Shown: one piece after another, positions 1-6,933 of the stretch
Layout of the letters: each line of letters begins with the position of its first letter
Numbering within the stretch: the first letter of the stretch is position 1
Source: Lewinellaceae bacterium
GTDB taxonomy: Bacteria > Bacteroidota > Bacteroidia > Chitinophagales > Saprospiraceae
Assembly (NCBI GenBank): GCA_016713985.1
Contig: JADJOD010000037.1
Location: 1-52,344 of the forward strand
Reading direction: 5' to 3'
DNA: 52,344 nt
Position numbers and translations under genes: made by a program
The notes under the pieces: generated by a model
Database searches by the model: none
The model's input: only the letters and a program-made list of their open reading frames with translations
What the model was told of the DNA's origin: nothing

Positions 1-88
1 CTCATCATAATGGATACGGGCTGGAAGGCGTACAATCACTCATACGTAAGCGCTAAGATATTCAAGTAACTAAATTCGTGCCCAATTT

Positions 89-394
89 TTACAACATTAT
101 TTTCAGCGGTTTTTCTTCCAGGGGCGGAAATACATTGTTTTCTCCAAATACGCCGATATCCGGGGTATATTCGTTGGGTAAAGGCACGATATACAAACTG
201 TCGCCGGCGCTCATGGGCTGTCTGGCAAACAACTGGCGAAGACTCAGGTGCAGTTTAGTCAGGTGTTTTTTGGTCATGTCCGGGGCCGCGAACACTGACT
301 TTTGTATCCTTCGGCACCCGTTTCTTTCGAGCAGTTTTGCGGCGCGGTTGCGCAGGCGGTCGTTTTCCAGGTCGTAACAAATAACGTAGTGCAT
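89..394 (-). CDS. cas2: CRISPR-associated endonuclease Cas2
   Basis: Cas2 forms the structural core of the Cas1-Cas2 spacer-integration complex. The 101-residue product starts with a beta strand ending in CYD, whose D8 is the expected metal-binding Asp of the family. It continues with an Arg-rich helix (NDRLRNRAAKLL), then the diagnostic RRIQKSVF strand at about residues 28-35, and ends at normal family length. I chose the internal ATG at 394 because the upstream in-frame codons to 436 (ATG) read into the preceding gene and match nothing in the family. The gene is intact, unlike cas1 of the same locus. Its first 140 bases are also read in another frame by the upstream membrane-protein gene. 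No CRISPR repeat is visible in bases 1-88; any array must lie left of the window. The family call is confident, the CRISPR subtype is not decidable. Confidence 0.9.
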   Translation of the reverse strand: MHYVICYDLENDRLRNRAAKLLERNGCRRIQKSVFAAPDMTKKHLTKLHLSLRQLFARQPMSAGDSLYIVPLPNEYTPDIGVFGENNVFPPLEEKPLKIML

Positions 395-1001
395 ACCGGG
401 TGAGGTTTTGGTTGTGATGGGCCCAGCGCAATACAAAACGCACGATGAAGTACAGCGTAATTCCCGCTATGGATAAAGCGGCGGCGTCGCCCCAGCCGAA
501 CCGGCCGTCGGAATCGGGCATTACCACCACGGGCAGCGAAGGGGAAGCGTATGGCACGGGAGTCAGGGGTTTGGCTGCGGTGGGCAGGTTTTGGGTGCGG
601 TCGGCGCGTTTTTGCACCAGTTCGCTCATCTCTGCGGCGTCGAGTGCCTGCGGATGCCGTTCGTGGCGATCGGTCAATACGTGCACGGTATCGCCTTCGC
701 GGGTGCGGTACACCCAATAACGCACGCCGCCGTGCCCGCTGCACGCGCCCGTACTGCGGGTATCGCTGCGGGTATCGTCCATACAAACACAACCGATCCG
801 GAAAGCGCCTTTGGGGATGCTCACCCGTTTTGTTCGGGCTTCCCGCTGCCGGCGCCCGGTGGGGATTTCGCCTTCGTGGTCGCTGCTGCGGTAAATTTCT
901 TCCATACGGGCGCGTTCGTCGTCCGCGATATGGGGATCCTGGGCAGGAAGCCGCCACAACAAAAGCGGCAGCAAAAACAAGAGGAAGACGTATCGTTTCA
1001 T
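255..1001 (-). CDS. Signal-peptide membrane protein encoded between cas1 and cas2
   Basis: This 248-residue protein has a hydrophobic signal peptide (about residues 1-20, ending LPAQ), an exported region, one membrane segment at about 173-192 (AALSIAGITLYFIVRFVL) and a strongly basic C-terminal tail. That arrangement predicts a type I membrane protein with a cytoplasmic basic tail. The exported part holds a conserved-looking block, GCVCMDDT followed by TGACSGHGGVRYWVY, which resembles the CxDGT...GxCSxHGGVxxW signature I associate with DUF3761; this is a tentative family match. It starts 15 bases after the cas1 stop, so it sits in the cas operon. Its last 46 codons overlap the start of cas2 in a different frame, and the basic tail is entirely inside that overlap. 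Function unknown. A sensor or anchor for the adaptation machinery is possible but unproven, and a chance insertion of an unrelated gene remains open. Confidence 0.6.
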   Translation of the reverse strand: MKRYVFLLFLLPLLLWRLPAQDPHIADDERARMEEIYRSSDHEGEIPTGRRQREARTKRVSIPKGAFRIGCVCMDDTRSDTRSTGACSGHGGVRYWVYRTREGDTVHVLTDRHERHPQALDAAEMSELVQKRADRTQNLPTAAKPLTPVPYASPSLPVVVMPDSDGRFGWGDAAALSIAGITLYFIVRFVLRWAHHNQNLTRYALRYLLRPGKRPPAQPRRKTARKKRVPKDTKVSVRGPGHDQKTPD

Positions 1002-1016
1002 AGGGGATTCGTTTTC

Positions 1017-1535
1017 TCACGAATATTCCCTCAATAATGTGGCCAGTTTTTGCGCGTCGAGGTCGATATGGACTTTTCTTTTTACCTGTTTGCCGCCATA
1101 AGCGCTGCTTTCTTCCAGAAAAATGAGCATGGCGTCGATCACAAGGTTTTTTCCGCTGCGGCTGAGCCAGAGGCCGTGTTCTTCGGCGTCGGGTTCAAAA
1201 GCGGATTCGTCCAATTGCCCGCCTTCGGCTAATTGTACGGCCACCCGGTCGGCCCAGGGCCGGTAGGGTTCTATAGCATCAAACACGAGGGTGGGGGCGG
1301 CGCCGTAACGATCCACGTGTAATACGCCGAGGAAAGGATCGATGCCGTTTTTCAGCAAAGCGAGGTGTACGGAAGTATACAACATGCCGTACAGATAATT
1401 GAGCAGGGCGTTGAAGGGATCGTAAGCCGGGCGTTTTTGCCGGCCCTCAAAGGTCATTTTTCCCGCGAGGAAGAGTGTGATTTGCTGAAAATACAAACGG
1501 GAAACATTGAACATTGGACATTGAACATTGGACAT
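1017..1535 (-). pseudogene. cas1: 5'-truncated cas1 (C-terminal domain only)
   Basis: The product matches the C-terminal alpha-helical domain of the CRISPR integrase Cas1. It has SRLYFQQI, then RPAYDPFNALLNYLYG, the LGVLH motif carrying the conserved catalytic His, and FDAIEPYRP carrying the conserved Asp. A complete Cas1 is about 300-340 residues; here only about 160 are Cas1-like. The homology begins exactly after the point where the first catalytic Glu (in an EGxxSRxYF context) should be. Upstream of SRLYF the frame runs into the heptamer array, giving a non-native leader MSNVQCPMFNV. The N-terminal domain and the catalytic Glu are absent and nothing resembling them lies before the response regulator at 1644. 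I infer a deletion or rearrangement at the repeat; the fragment could still be translated but should not integrate spacers. Confidence 0.85.
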
Positions 1536-1642
1536 TTTTTTAATTTAAAAATTTAAAAATTTAAAATTTAAAAGTTATAAATGTCCAATGTTCAATGTTC
1601 AATGTTCAATGTTCAATGTTCAATGTTACAATGTTCAATGTC
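1503..1642. repeat. Inverted heptamer arrays around an A/T-rich centre
   Basis: Two arrays of a 7-base unit face each other. On the left (1503-1535) units GAACATT and GGACATT alternate; on the right (1581-1642) the reverse-complementary units AATGTCC and AATGTTC repeat about eight times with one 1-base interruption near 1628. Between them (1536-1580) is almost pure A/T made of TTTAAAAA-like runs. The whole can fold into a long hairpin. The left array supplies the first codons of the cas1 fragment and the right array ends immediately at the stop of the response regulator gene. I read it as an intergenic simple repeat that marks the breakpoint that removed the 5' half of cas1. Confidence 0.85.
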
Positions 1643-1643
1643 C

Positions 1644-2360
1644 CTACCTCCCCAACACCGCCTTTTCCACCGCCATTTTGTACAGCCTTCCCACGGGAAT
1701 TATCGTTTTGCCGATTTCCAATCCGTCCGCCGCAAGGGCGCCGATTTTGTCTTTGGCGACGATAAACGAACGATGCACCCGTAAAAAACGCCCGGGCGGC
1801 AGGCATTCTTCAAAGTGGGTGATCGTTTCCTTGGTGGTGATCTTGCCCTGGGGCGTGGCGATCCGGACGTAGTCTTTCAGGCTTTCGAGGTACAGGATGT
1901 CGTCGAGCAGCACCTTCACGTTTTTGCGGTCGGCGCGAACAAACAGGTGCGGCGGCTCTGCGTTGGCGGCCGGGACTTTTGCCGGGGCAAGCGACGTAGC
2001 AGGCTGCACCCGTGTATGGAATTTGCCGATGGCTTTTAAAAAACGGTCGAAGGAAACGGGTTTCAGGAGGTAATCCGCGACGTCGAGTTCAAAACCTTCC
2101 AGTGCAAACTCGCGATAGGCCGTGGTGAGGATCACCTCCGGTTTCCGGCGCAGCGATTGCAGGAATTCCAGCCCCGTTAGTCCGGGCATCTGGATGTCGA
2201 GAAAAAGCAGGTCCACCCGGCTGTGTTGCAGGGCTTCAAACGCTTTTACCGGGTTGGTAAAAGTGCCGGCCACCGAAAATCCTTCGAGCCGCAACAGGTA
2301 GGATTCGATGATCTCGATGGCAATGGGTTCGTCGTCGACGATGAAACATAAATGGTTCAT
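1644..2360 (-). CDS. LytTR-family response regulator (LytR/AlgR type)
   Basis: A DNA-binding response regulator of 238 residues. The N-terminal receiver domain (about 1-120) has the acidic pocket VDDEP, the phospho-acceptor Asp55 in LFLDIQMPG, the Thr/Ser position in ILTTAYREFALE and the conserved Lys100 in YLLKP. The C-terminal LytTR domain (about 137-235) has FVRADRK, ILYLESLKDYVRI and FLRVHRSFIV, the usual landmarks of this beta-type DNA-binding fold. It is the cognate partner of the LytS-like kinase encoded upstream on the same strand, although 560 bases of repeats now lie between the two genes. The ATG at 2360 is the natural start. Target genes cannot be named. Its stop codon abuts the heptamer array. 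Confidence 0.92.
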   Translation of the reverse strand: MNHLCFIVDDEPIAIEIIESYLLRLEGFSVAGTFTNPVKAFEALQHSRVDLLFLDIQMPGLTGLEFLQSLRRKPEVILTTAYREFALEGFELDVADYLLKPVSFDRFLKAIGKFHTRVQPATSLAPAKVPAANAEPPHLFVRADRKNVKVLLDDILYLESLKDYVRIATPQGKITTKETITHFEECLPPGRFLRVHRSFIVAKDKIGALAADGLEIGKTIIPVGRLYKMAVEKAVLGR

Positions 2361-2374
2361 TGCTTACGGATGTT

Positions 2375-2997
2375 GGTTAATGGTTAATGGTTATTGGTAC
2401 CAAACCCCAGGCCGAACGTGCCCTCCTGGACGGCGCCGACGTGTGAGGACCTGGTGTAATGTGGGGCCGGCGCTCGGGGTTGGAACAGGGCATCATCGTT
2501 AAATTCGGGTATTCCCAACCGAACGTGTCCTCCTGAGCGTAGTGAAGGACCTGGTGTAAATGTCTGTTATTCAGGTGCTTCGCTGCGCTCAGCATGACAC
2601 GTTCGGTTGGTGTTTGGTGTTATGGAACAGGGCATCATCGTTAAATTCACGTGGATATTCCCAACCGAACGTGTCCTCCTGAGCGTAGTGAAGGACCTGG
2701 TGTAAATGTCTGTTATTCAGGTGCTTCGCTGCGCTCAGCATGACACGTTCGGTTGGTGTTTGGTGTTATGGAACAGGGCATCATCGTTAAATTCACGTGG
2801 ACATTCCCACCCTAAACTGTCCTCTTGAGCGCAGTGAAGGACCTGGTGTAAATGTCTACAGGTGCCGCGGGCGGGCGCGTCGGGTGGGGTGTCAGTGTTA
2901 TTCAGGTGCTTCGCTGCGCTCAGCATGACACGTTCGGCCTGGGGTTTGGCACCAATAACCAATAACCAATAACCATTAACCAATAACCAATAACCAA
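2375..2997. repeat. Composite palindromic element with terminal inverted repeats and 142-146-bp tandem units
   Basis: The outer ends are near-perfect inverted repeats of about 46 bases: 2375-2420 (GGTTAATGGTTAATGGTTAT, then ACCAAACCCCAGGCCGAACGTG with one mismatch) and its complement at 2929-2981, where extra heptamers (AATAACC) have accumulated. Inside are three successive units beginning with CATCATCGTTAAATTC at 2491, 2633 and 2779, so the periods are 142 and 146 bases, plus a degenerate partial copy near 2420-2460. Each unit is itself an imperfect hairpin: one arm reads GAACGTGTCCTCCTGAGCG, the other is its complement around AGCATGACACGTTC. The CCTGAGCG-AG-GAAGGACCT core resembles a dispersed repeat seen in many bacterial genomes. 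No transposase is present. Short open frames here are repeat artefacts. Confidence 0.85.
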
Positions 2998-3999
2998 CTC
3001 CAGGTCAATCAAAAACACATCTTCACCCTCTACTTTTTGGAGCCGGTAGCGGCCGGGGTAAAGCAGGGCGAGGCGTTGCTCCACATTGCGCAGGCCGATG
3101 CCCTGGTGGTTCTGGTTGGCTGGTTTGGTTATTGGTTTGTTTTTGCTGTTTTCCACCTGGAAATGAAGGGTGTTGCGCCTGGCAAATAAACGGATTTTTA
3201 CAAAAACCTCGTCGGTGGTGGTATTGGCGGCGCCGTGTTTGAAGGCGTTTTCAACAAAAGGCAACAAAAGCAGGGGCGCGATGTGGATGTCGTTGGGCGG
3301 CAGTTCGGGTTCGAAGTGCAGGTTCAGGCGATCGCCGAAACGAAGGCGTTCGAGTTCGATGTAGTGGCGGATGAGCTTGATTTCCTTGTGCAGCGGGATT
3401 TGTTCGGCGTTGCATTCGTAGAGGATAAAGTCGAGCAAACCGCTGAGTTTCAGGATACTGTCGGGGGTATGCGGCGAGTTTTTTAACGCGAGGCCGTAGA
3501 GGTTGTTGAGGGTGTTGAACAAAAAATGCGGGTGTATCTGGGCGCGCAGGAACTGGAGTTCGGCGTCCCTTTTTTCGGTTTGCAGGCGACTGGTCAGCCG
3601 GTCCTTGTTGTCCCAGTCCCGGATGATCTTGAGGCAAACGCCGAGGGCGATGACGGCGTAGTCGTGGAACAGGTTTTTGGATATTTTGCCGAGTGGCAGG
3701 TGGATTTCCCGGTCGCCAAGCAGGTTGTAATACCAGTTCGACCATTCGAGCCGGAAAACGATCTGCAGGAGAAAAACGATGGCACAAGCCATCCAGAACA
3801 GGGTTTTTTTGCCGCGCCACAACAAACGCGGCGTCAGCACGTACCCCACTACATAGAAGGGCAGGGCGATCAGCGGCAGGAAAAATATACTTTGCCGCAA
3901 CAACTCCTTTTTGTCGTCGTAATGCGGGAGGTTGGCGACAAATTCGACCGCTACATAAGCCGTCCAGAGCAGGAGGTGGAGAAGGATTCGTCGGATCAT
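2920..3999 (-). CDS. LytS/YehU-type sensor histidine kinase
   Basis: A membrane histidine kinase of the His_kinase (LytS-like) family, about 359 residues from the ATG at 3999, which precedes a clean membrane segment (MIRRILLHLLLW). Four hydrophobic stretches occupy roughly residues 1-125. The phospho-acceptor is His156 in AQIHPHFLFNTLNN, followed by the ATP-binding N-box LLPFVENAFKHG and the G-box GIGLRNVEQRL. It should phosphorylate the LytTR regulator encoded downstream. The last about 24 codons (after VFLIDLEL) are encoded by the terminal repeat of the element at 2375-2997 and read VIGYWLMVIGYWLLV, so the native end was probably near residue 335. The hydrophobic extension is unlikely to be functional. 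Its start lies just past the terminator of the coiled-coil gene, so it probably has its own promoter. Confidence 0.9.
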   Translation of the reverse strand: MIRRILLHLLLWTAYVAVEFVANLPHYDDKKELLRQSIFFLPLIALPFYVVGYVLTPRLLWRGKKTLFWMACAIVFLLQIVFRLEWSNWYYNLLGDREIHLPLGKISKNLFHDYAVIALGVCLKIIRDWDNKDRLTSRLQTEKRDAELQFLRAQIHPHFLFNTLNNLYGLALKNSPHTPDSILKLSGLLDFILYECNAEQIPLHKEIKLIRHYIELERLRFGDRLNLHFEPELPPNDIHIAPLLLLPFVENAFKHGAANTTTDEVFVKIRLFARRNTLHFQVENSKNKPITKPANQNHQGIGLRNVEQRLALLYPGRYRLQKVEGEDVFLIDLELVIGYWLMVIGYWLLVPNPRPNVSC

Positions 4000-4024
4000 G
4001 CCCCCAAAATACAACAGCAAGACA

Positions 4025-4059
4025 AAAAAAGCCGCCTCATCACACGATGAGACGGCTTT
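4025..4059 (-). terminator. Intrinsic terminator after the coiled-coil gene
   Basis: On the minus strand AAAGCCGTCTCATC pairs with GATGAGGCGGCTTT across a GTGT loop, with one mismatch, and is followed by a run of seven T. It lies 27 bases past the stop of the coiled-coil gene and before the kinase start. Confidence 0.88.
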
Positions 4060-4085
4060 CAAATATATTTTGCGTTTGCAGGCGA

Positions 4086-5105
4086 TTATTTCAGGTTGAA
4101 AGCGCCGGTACCTACGAGGTAACCTTTGTTGTACACTTCCACGGAGTATTTACCTTTTGCAAAGTTCTGGCCGGGCTGCCATGCGCCGCAGACGTTGGTT
4201 TCGCCGTTGCTGTAATTGCAGGTAGCCGTGGTGGTGAACCGGAATTCCGATTCTGCTTTTTTGTCGACGGATACACCGGAGCCGAGGCTTTCGATGGCAA
4301 GCGGAGCGCCGGTGGGATCAACCACGCGGATCTGGAACGATTCTTCGCCGGCGGGAACCACTTCATTGGGTTCGGTGGTGAAGCAGATGTTCAGTTTGTC
4401 CACTTTGCTGGCGCGGGATTTGCTTTTTTCCTTGCCGTTGCTGCGCACGTCGACGGCTTTCACCGTTACGTTTTTCACCCGGATAGCGGAAGCGATATCC
4501 ACTTTTTTGCTCAGTTGGGCGCGTTCGGTTTCCAGTTGTGTTTTTTCGGAGATCAGCGCGGCCTTTGCCGTGCTTTCTTCCTGGAGTTGGGATTGGGTCT
4601 GGGTGAGGTTGGTGCTCAATTCCTGGTTTTGGGTCGACAACTGGGTGTTGGAAGCCGTCAGATCGCCGACTTGTTTTTTCAGGTTGTCGATTTCAGCCAG
4701 GTACTGATTTTTTTGGCGCTCGAAAGTGTTCATGGCGCCGCGGTATTCCTTGTTCTTCTGGATCAAACCCGCGATTTCGTTCTTCTGGGTTTCGAGGTTT
4801 TGCAGTTGTTCGTTGATTTTGGCATCCAGCTCGGCGTTGATGCCTTTTTGCTGTTCGAGTTGGGTTACCGCGTCGTTGTACTTCGTTTCCAGTTCGGTCA
4901 TCGCCTCTTTCTGCTGCGTCAACTCCATCGTCGTGGCATCCAGTTGCTTGCCGGTGTTCAGTTTGCTAACCAATAAAAAAACGCACAAACCGAGAAGAGC
5001 AGCGATGGCAACGCCCATAATCGTTGTGATACGCTTCTGGTTGTTGTCCTGGTTGTCGCCGTAGTTCGGGGTCGTGGGCTGATTGAAATTGGTGGGTGTG
5101 CTCAT
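4086..5105 (-). CDS. Membrane-anchored coiled-coil protein with C-terminal beta domain
   Basis: A 339-residue protein of no named family that I recognise. Residues 1-30 are polar and Asn/Gln-rich, 31-48 form one membrane helix (GVAIAALLGLCVFLLV), and about 55-200 are a long heptad-like coiled coil rich in Gln, Glu, Leu and Thr (TQQKEAMTELETKYNDAV and similar). The remainder (about 205-339) is predicted beta-rich with VKNVTVKAVDVRSNGKEK, CFTTEPNEVVPAG and a final YSVEVYNKGYLVGTGAF. The topology suggests a cytoplasmic tail and a periplasmic stalk with a terminal globular domain. It stands alone, with a terminator downstream and 354 bases of spacer upstream. A structural or envelope-spanning role is inference only. 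Confidence 0.7.
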   Translation of the reverse strand: MSTPTNFNQPTTPNYGDNQDNNQKRITTIMGVAIAALLGLCVFLLVSKLNTGKQLDATTMELTQQKEAMTELETKYNDAVTQLEQQKGINAELDAKINEQLQNLETQKNEIAGLIQKNKEYRGAMNTFERQKNQYLAEIDNLKKQVGDLTASNTQLSTQNQELSTNLTQTQSQLQEESTAKAALISEKTQLETERAQLSKKVDIASAIRVKNVTVKAVDVRSNGKEKSKSRASKVDKLNICFTTEPNEVVPAGEESFQIRVVDPTGAPLAIESLGSGVSVDKKAESEFRFTTTATCNYSNGETNVCGAWQPGQNFAKGKYSVEVYNKGYLVGTGAFNLK

Positions 5106-5459
5106 GCTATAAATTTAAGATGAAAAGGTTTAACGTTAGAATTTGAAGTCAAAATTTTCATCATAGGCGAAGCCGGCGGATGCATATTGTTTTAAATGCT
5201 GTGATTGATACGGTGGCGTTTTGAAAAGTCACGGCATAAACCGAACTTGGTCGTTCTTTATTGCCTTTTGGTCGTGCAAAATTTGTGATCTTTTTTTGGG
5301 AAACCCATGTAAGTGCCTGACAATCAGGTGAAATGCGGCGTTAAAATTTTCCAAATTTTTTTGCTTTTAAAACGGCCTTTCGGCGAACGGGCCCGAATCC
5401 TTACCTTTGCGACCGGAGCCGGCTCCGGCATTTTTTCCACATTTGAACCGCTTAGTCTT
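5106..5459. promoter_or_regulatory. Divergent intergenic region with a Bacteroidota -7 box at 5402-5409
   Basis: This 354-base spacer separates the minus-strand coiled-coil gene from the plus-strand exonuclease operon. TACCTTTG at 5402-5409 fits the Bacteroidota -7 consensus TAnnTTTG and is 50 bases before the exonuclease ATG. No convincing TTTG -33 element is at the right distance; the nearest is TTTCG at about 5378. For the minus-strand gene I see no exact -7 box. The rest is A/T-rich and holds no gene I would defend. Confidence 0.5.
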
Positions 5460-6218
5460 ATGTCCTTTTTTGAAGCATTCGATCTGTACAACATCCTTTT
5501 CCTCGACATTGAAACGGTGCCGGGCAACCGGGAATTTGAAGAACTGAACGAAGAGTTGCAGGAATTGTGGGGTATCAAATGCCGGACCCTGCTCCGGAAA
5601 ACCGCGGAAGAACTGGAATTCGACGAAATCGCCGCGTCCTACGCCGACCGGGCGGGTATTTACGCGGAGTTTGGCAAAATCGTGTGTATCTCGGTCGGAT
5701 TCCTGACCCGGCAGCCGGACAACAACGAACCGCTCCTGCGCCTCAAGTCGTTTACCAACCACATGGAAGCCGGCCTGCTCGACGATTTTGCCGACTTGCT
5801 GGGCAAACATTTTAACAACCCGGACAAATTTGCCATCTGCGGCCATAATATAAAGGAGTTCGATATTCCCTATATCTGCCGCCGCCTGCTGGTGAACCAG
5901 TTGCCTTTCCCCCGTATGCTCGATATCGCCGGCAAAAAGCCCTGGGAAACCAAACACCTGCTCGATACCATGGAACTGTGGAAATTCGGCGACATCAAAA
6001 ACTATACCTCGCTCCGGTTGTTAGCTGCCATATTTGACTTTCCTTCTCCCAAAGACGATATGGACGGCAGCGACGTGGCTTCGGTGTATTGGGAGGAGCG
6101 CGACCTCGACCGGATCGCTTCCTATTGTGAAAAAGACGTGCTGGCCACGGTACAACTTTTCCTTAAAATGAAACGACTTCCCGTTTTGCGCAGCGACCAG
6201 ATCGTCATTGTGCGTTAA
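5460..6218 (+). CDS. PolB-like predicted 3'-5' exonuclease (DEDDy fold)
   Basis: A ribonuclease-H-like exonuclease related to the proofreading domain of family B DNA polymerases. The 252-residue product has the three exonuclease motifs in order: LFLDIETVPG (Asp and Glu of motif I, about residue 14), GHNIKEFDIPYICRR (motif II) and YCEKDVLATV (motif III, Tyr-x3-Asp). I chose the ATG at 5460 because the protein family starts close to the first strand, and because a -7 box lies just before it; the 49 codons upstream are noncoding. It heads a tight plus-strand run followed 22 bases later by rpe. The physiological substrate of these free-standing exonucleases is not well defined; DNA repair is the usual inference. 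Confidence 0.85.
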   Translation: MSFFEAFDLYNILFLDIETVPGNREFEELNEELQELWGIKCRTLLRKTAEELEFDEIAASYADRAGIYAEFGKIVCISVGFLTRQPDNNEPLLRLKSFTNHMEAGLLDDFADLLGKHFNNPDKFAICGHNIKEFDIPYICRRLLVNQLPFPRMLDIAGKKPWETKHLLDTMELWKFGDIKNYTSLRLLAAIFDFPSPKDDMDGSDVASVYWEERDLDRIASYCEKDVLATVQLFLKMKRLPVLRSDQIVIVR

Positions 6219-6240
6219 GGGTGTACATCAAATATCAAAC

Positions 6241-6912
6241 ATGAGAAAACACATCGTCGCTCCTTCCGTTTTAGCCGCCGATTTTACACGGCTGGGCGAG
6301 GAAATTGAAATGGTGAATCAAAGCGAGGCCGACTGGTTGCACGTCGACGTGATGGACGGGCGTTTTGTGCCCAACATCACTTTCGGGATGTTTGTCGTGG
6401 AGGCGATGCACAAACTGGCGCGTAAACCGCTCGACGTACACCTGATGATCCTCGAACCGGAAAAATACATCGAGGCATTCCGGAAAGCCGGCGCCCACGT
6501 CATCACCGTGCATTATGAAGCCTGCCCCCACCTGCACCGCACCATCCACCAGATCCGGGAATCGGGCGCGATGGCCGGTGTGGCGCTCAACCCGCACACC
6601 CCCGTAGCAGTGCTGGAAGACGTGATCGAGGACCTCGACCTGGTGTGCCTGATGTCGGTGAATCCCGGCTTCGGCGGCCAGAAATTCATTTATCAGACGA
6701 TGCCCAAAATTCAAAAACTCCGGGAAATGATCGATACGCGCAATTCAAAAGCCCTGATCGAGATCGACGGCGGCGTCGGGTTGCAAAACGCGGAATCCCT
6801 GCTCCAGGCCGGCGCCGATGTGCTGGTGGCGGGCAACAGCGTATTCGCCGCCGCCGACCCGCGCGCAACGATCAGCGCCCTGAAAGCGTTTCAACCGGTA
6901 TTCGATTTTTAA
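6241..6912 (+). CDS. rpe: Ribulose-phosphate 3-epimerase
   Basis: Interconverts ribulose 5-phosphate and xylulose 5-phosphate in the pentose phosphate pathway. The 223-residue TIM barrel has the family landmarks APSVLAADF near the N-terminus, WLHVDVMDGRFVPNITFG (metal-binding His and catalytic Asp), DVHLMI, VNPGFGGQKF and the phosphate-binding EIDGGVG and AGNSVF. The length is normal and all catalytic positions look intact. I chose the ATG at 6241 rather than an upstream start because it precedes the APS strand directly. It is the second gene of a plus-strand operon with 22- and 21-base gaps to its neighbours. Confidence 0.96.
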   Translation: MRKHIVAPSVLAADFTRLGEEIEMVNQSEADWLHVDVMDGRFVPNITFGMFVVEAMHKLARKPLDVHLMILEPEKYIEAFRKAGAHVITVHYEACPHLHRTIHQIRESGAMAGVALNPHTPVAVLEDVIEDLDLVCLMSVNPGFGGQKFIYQTMPKIQKLREMIDTRNSKALIEIDGGVGLQNAESLLQAGADVLVAGNSVFAAADPRATISALKAFQPVFDF

Positions 6913-6933
6913 CGGCTGCCAAACTTTTTACCC

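Noticed and set aside
1..88. Possible CRISPR repeat or leader next to cas2
   Set aside because: No sequence is repeated within these 88 bases, so no array can be supported.
274..1020. Long Arg/Pro-rich open frame antisense-phase to the cas-region membrane protein
   Set aside because: It is a shadow frame of a high-GC gene: extremely Arg-rich, no domain, and less plausible than the frame with a signal peptide and membrane helix.
2377..2983. Short frames reading MLSAAKHLN within the repeat element
   Set aside because: They are translations of the palindromic repeat units, a known artefact, not genes.
3693..4976. 427-codon plus-strand frame over the kinase and coiled-coil genes
   Set aside because: It lies antisense to two well-supported genes and has no recognisable domain.
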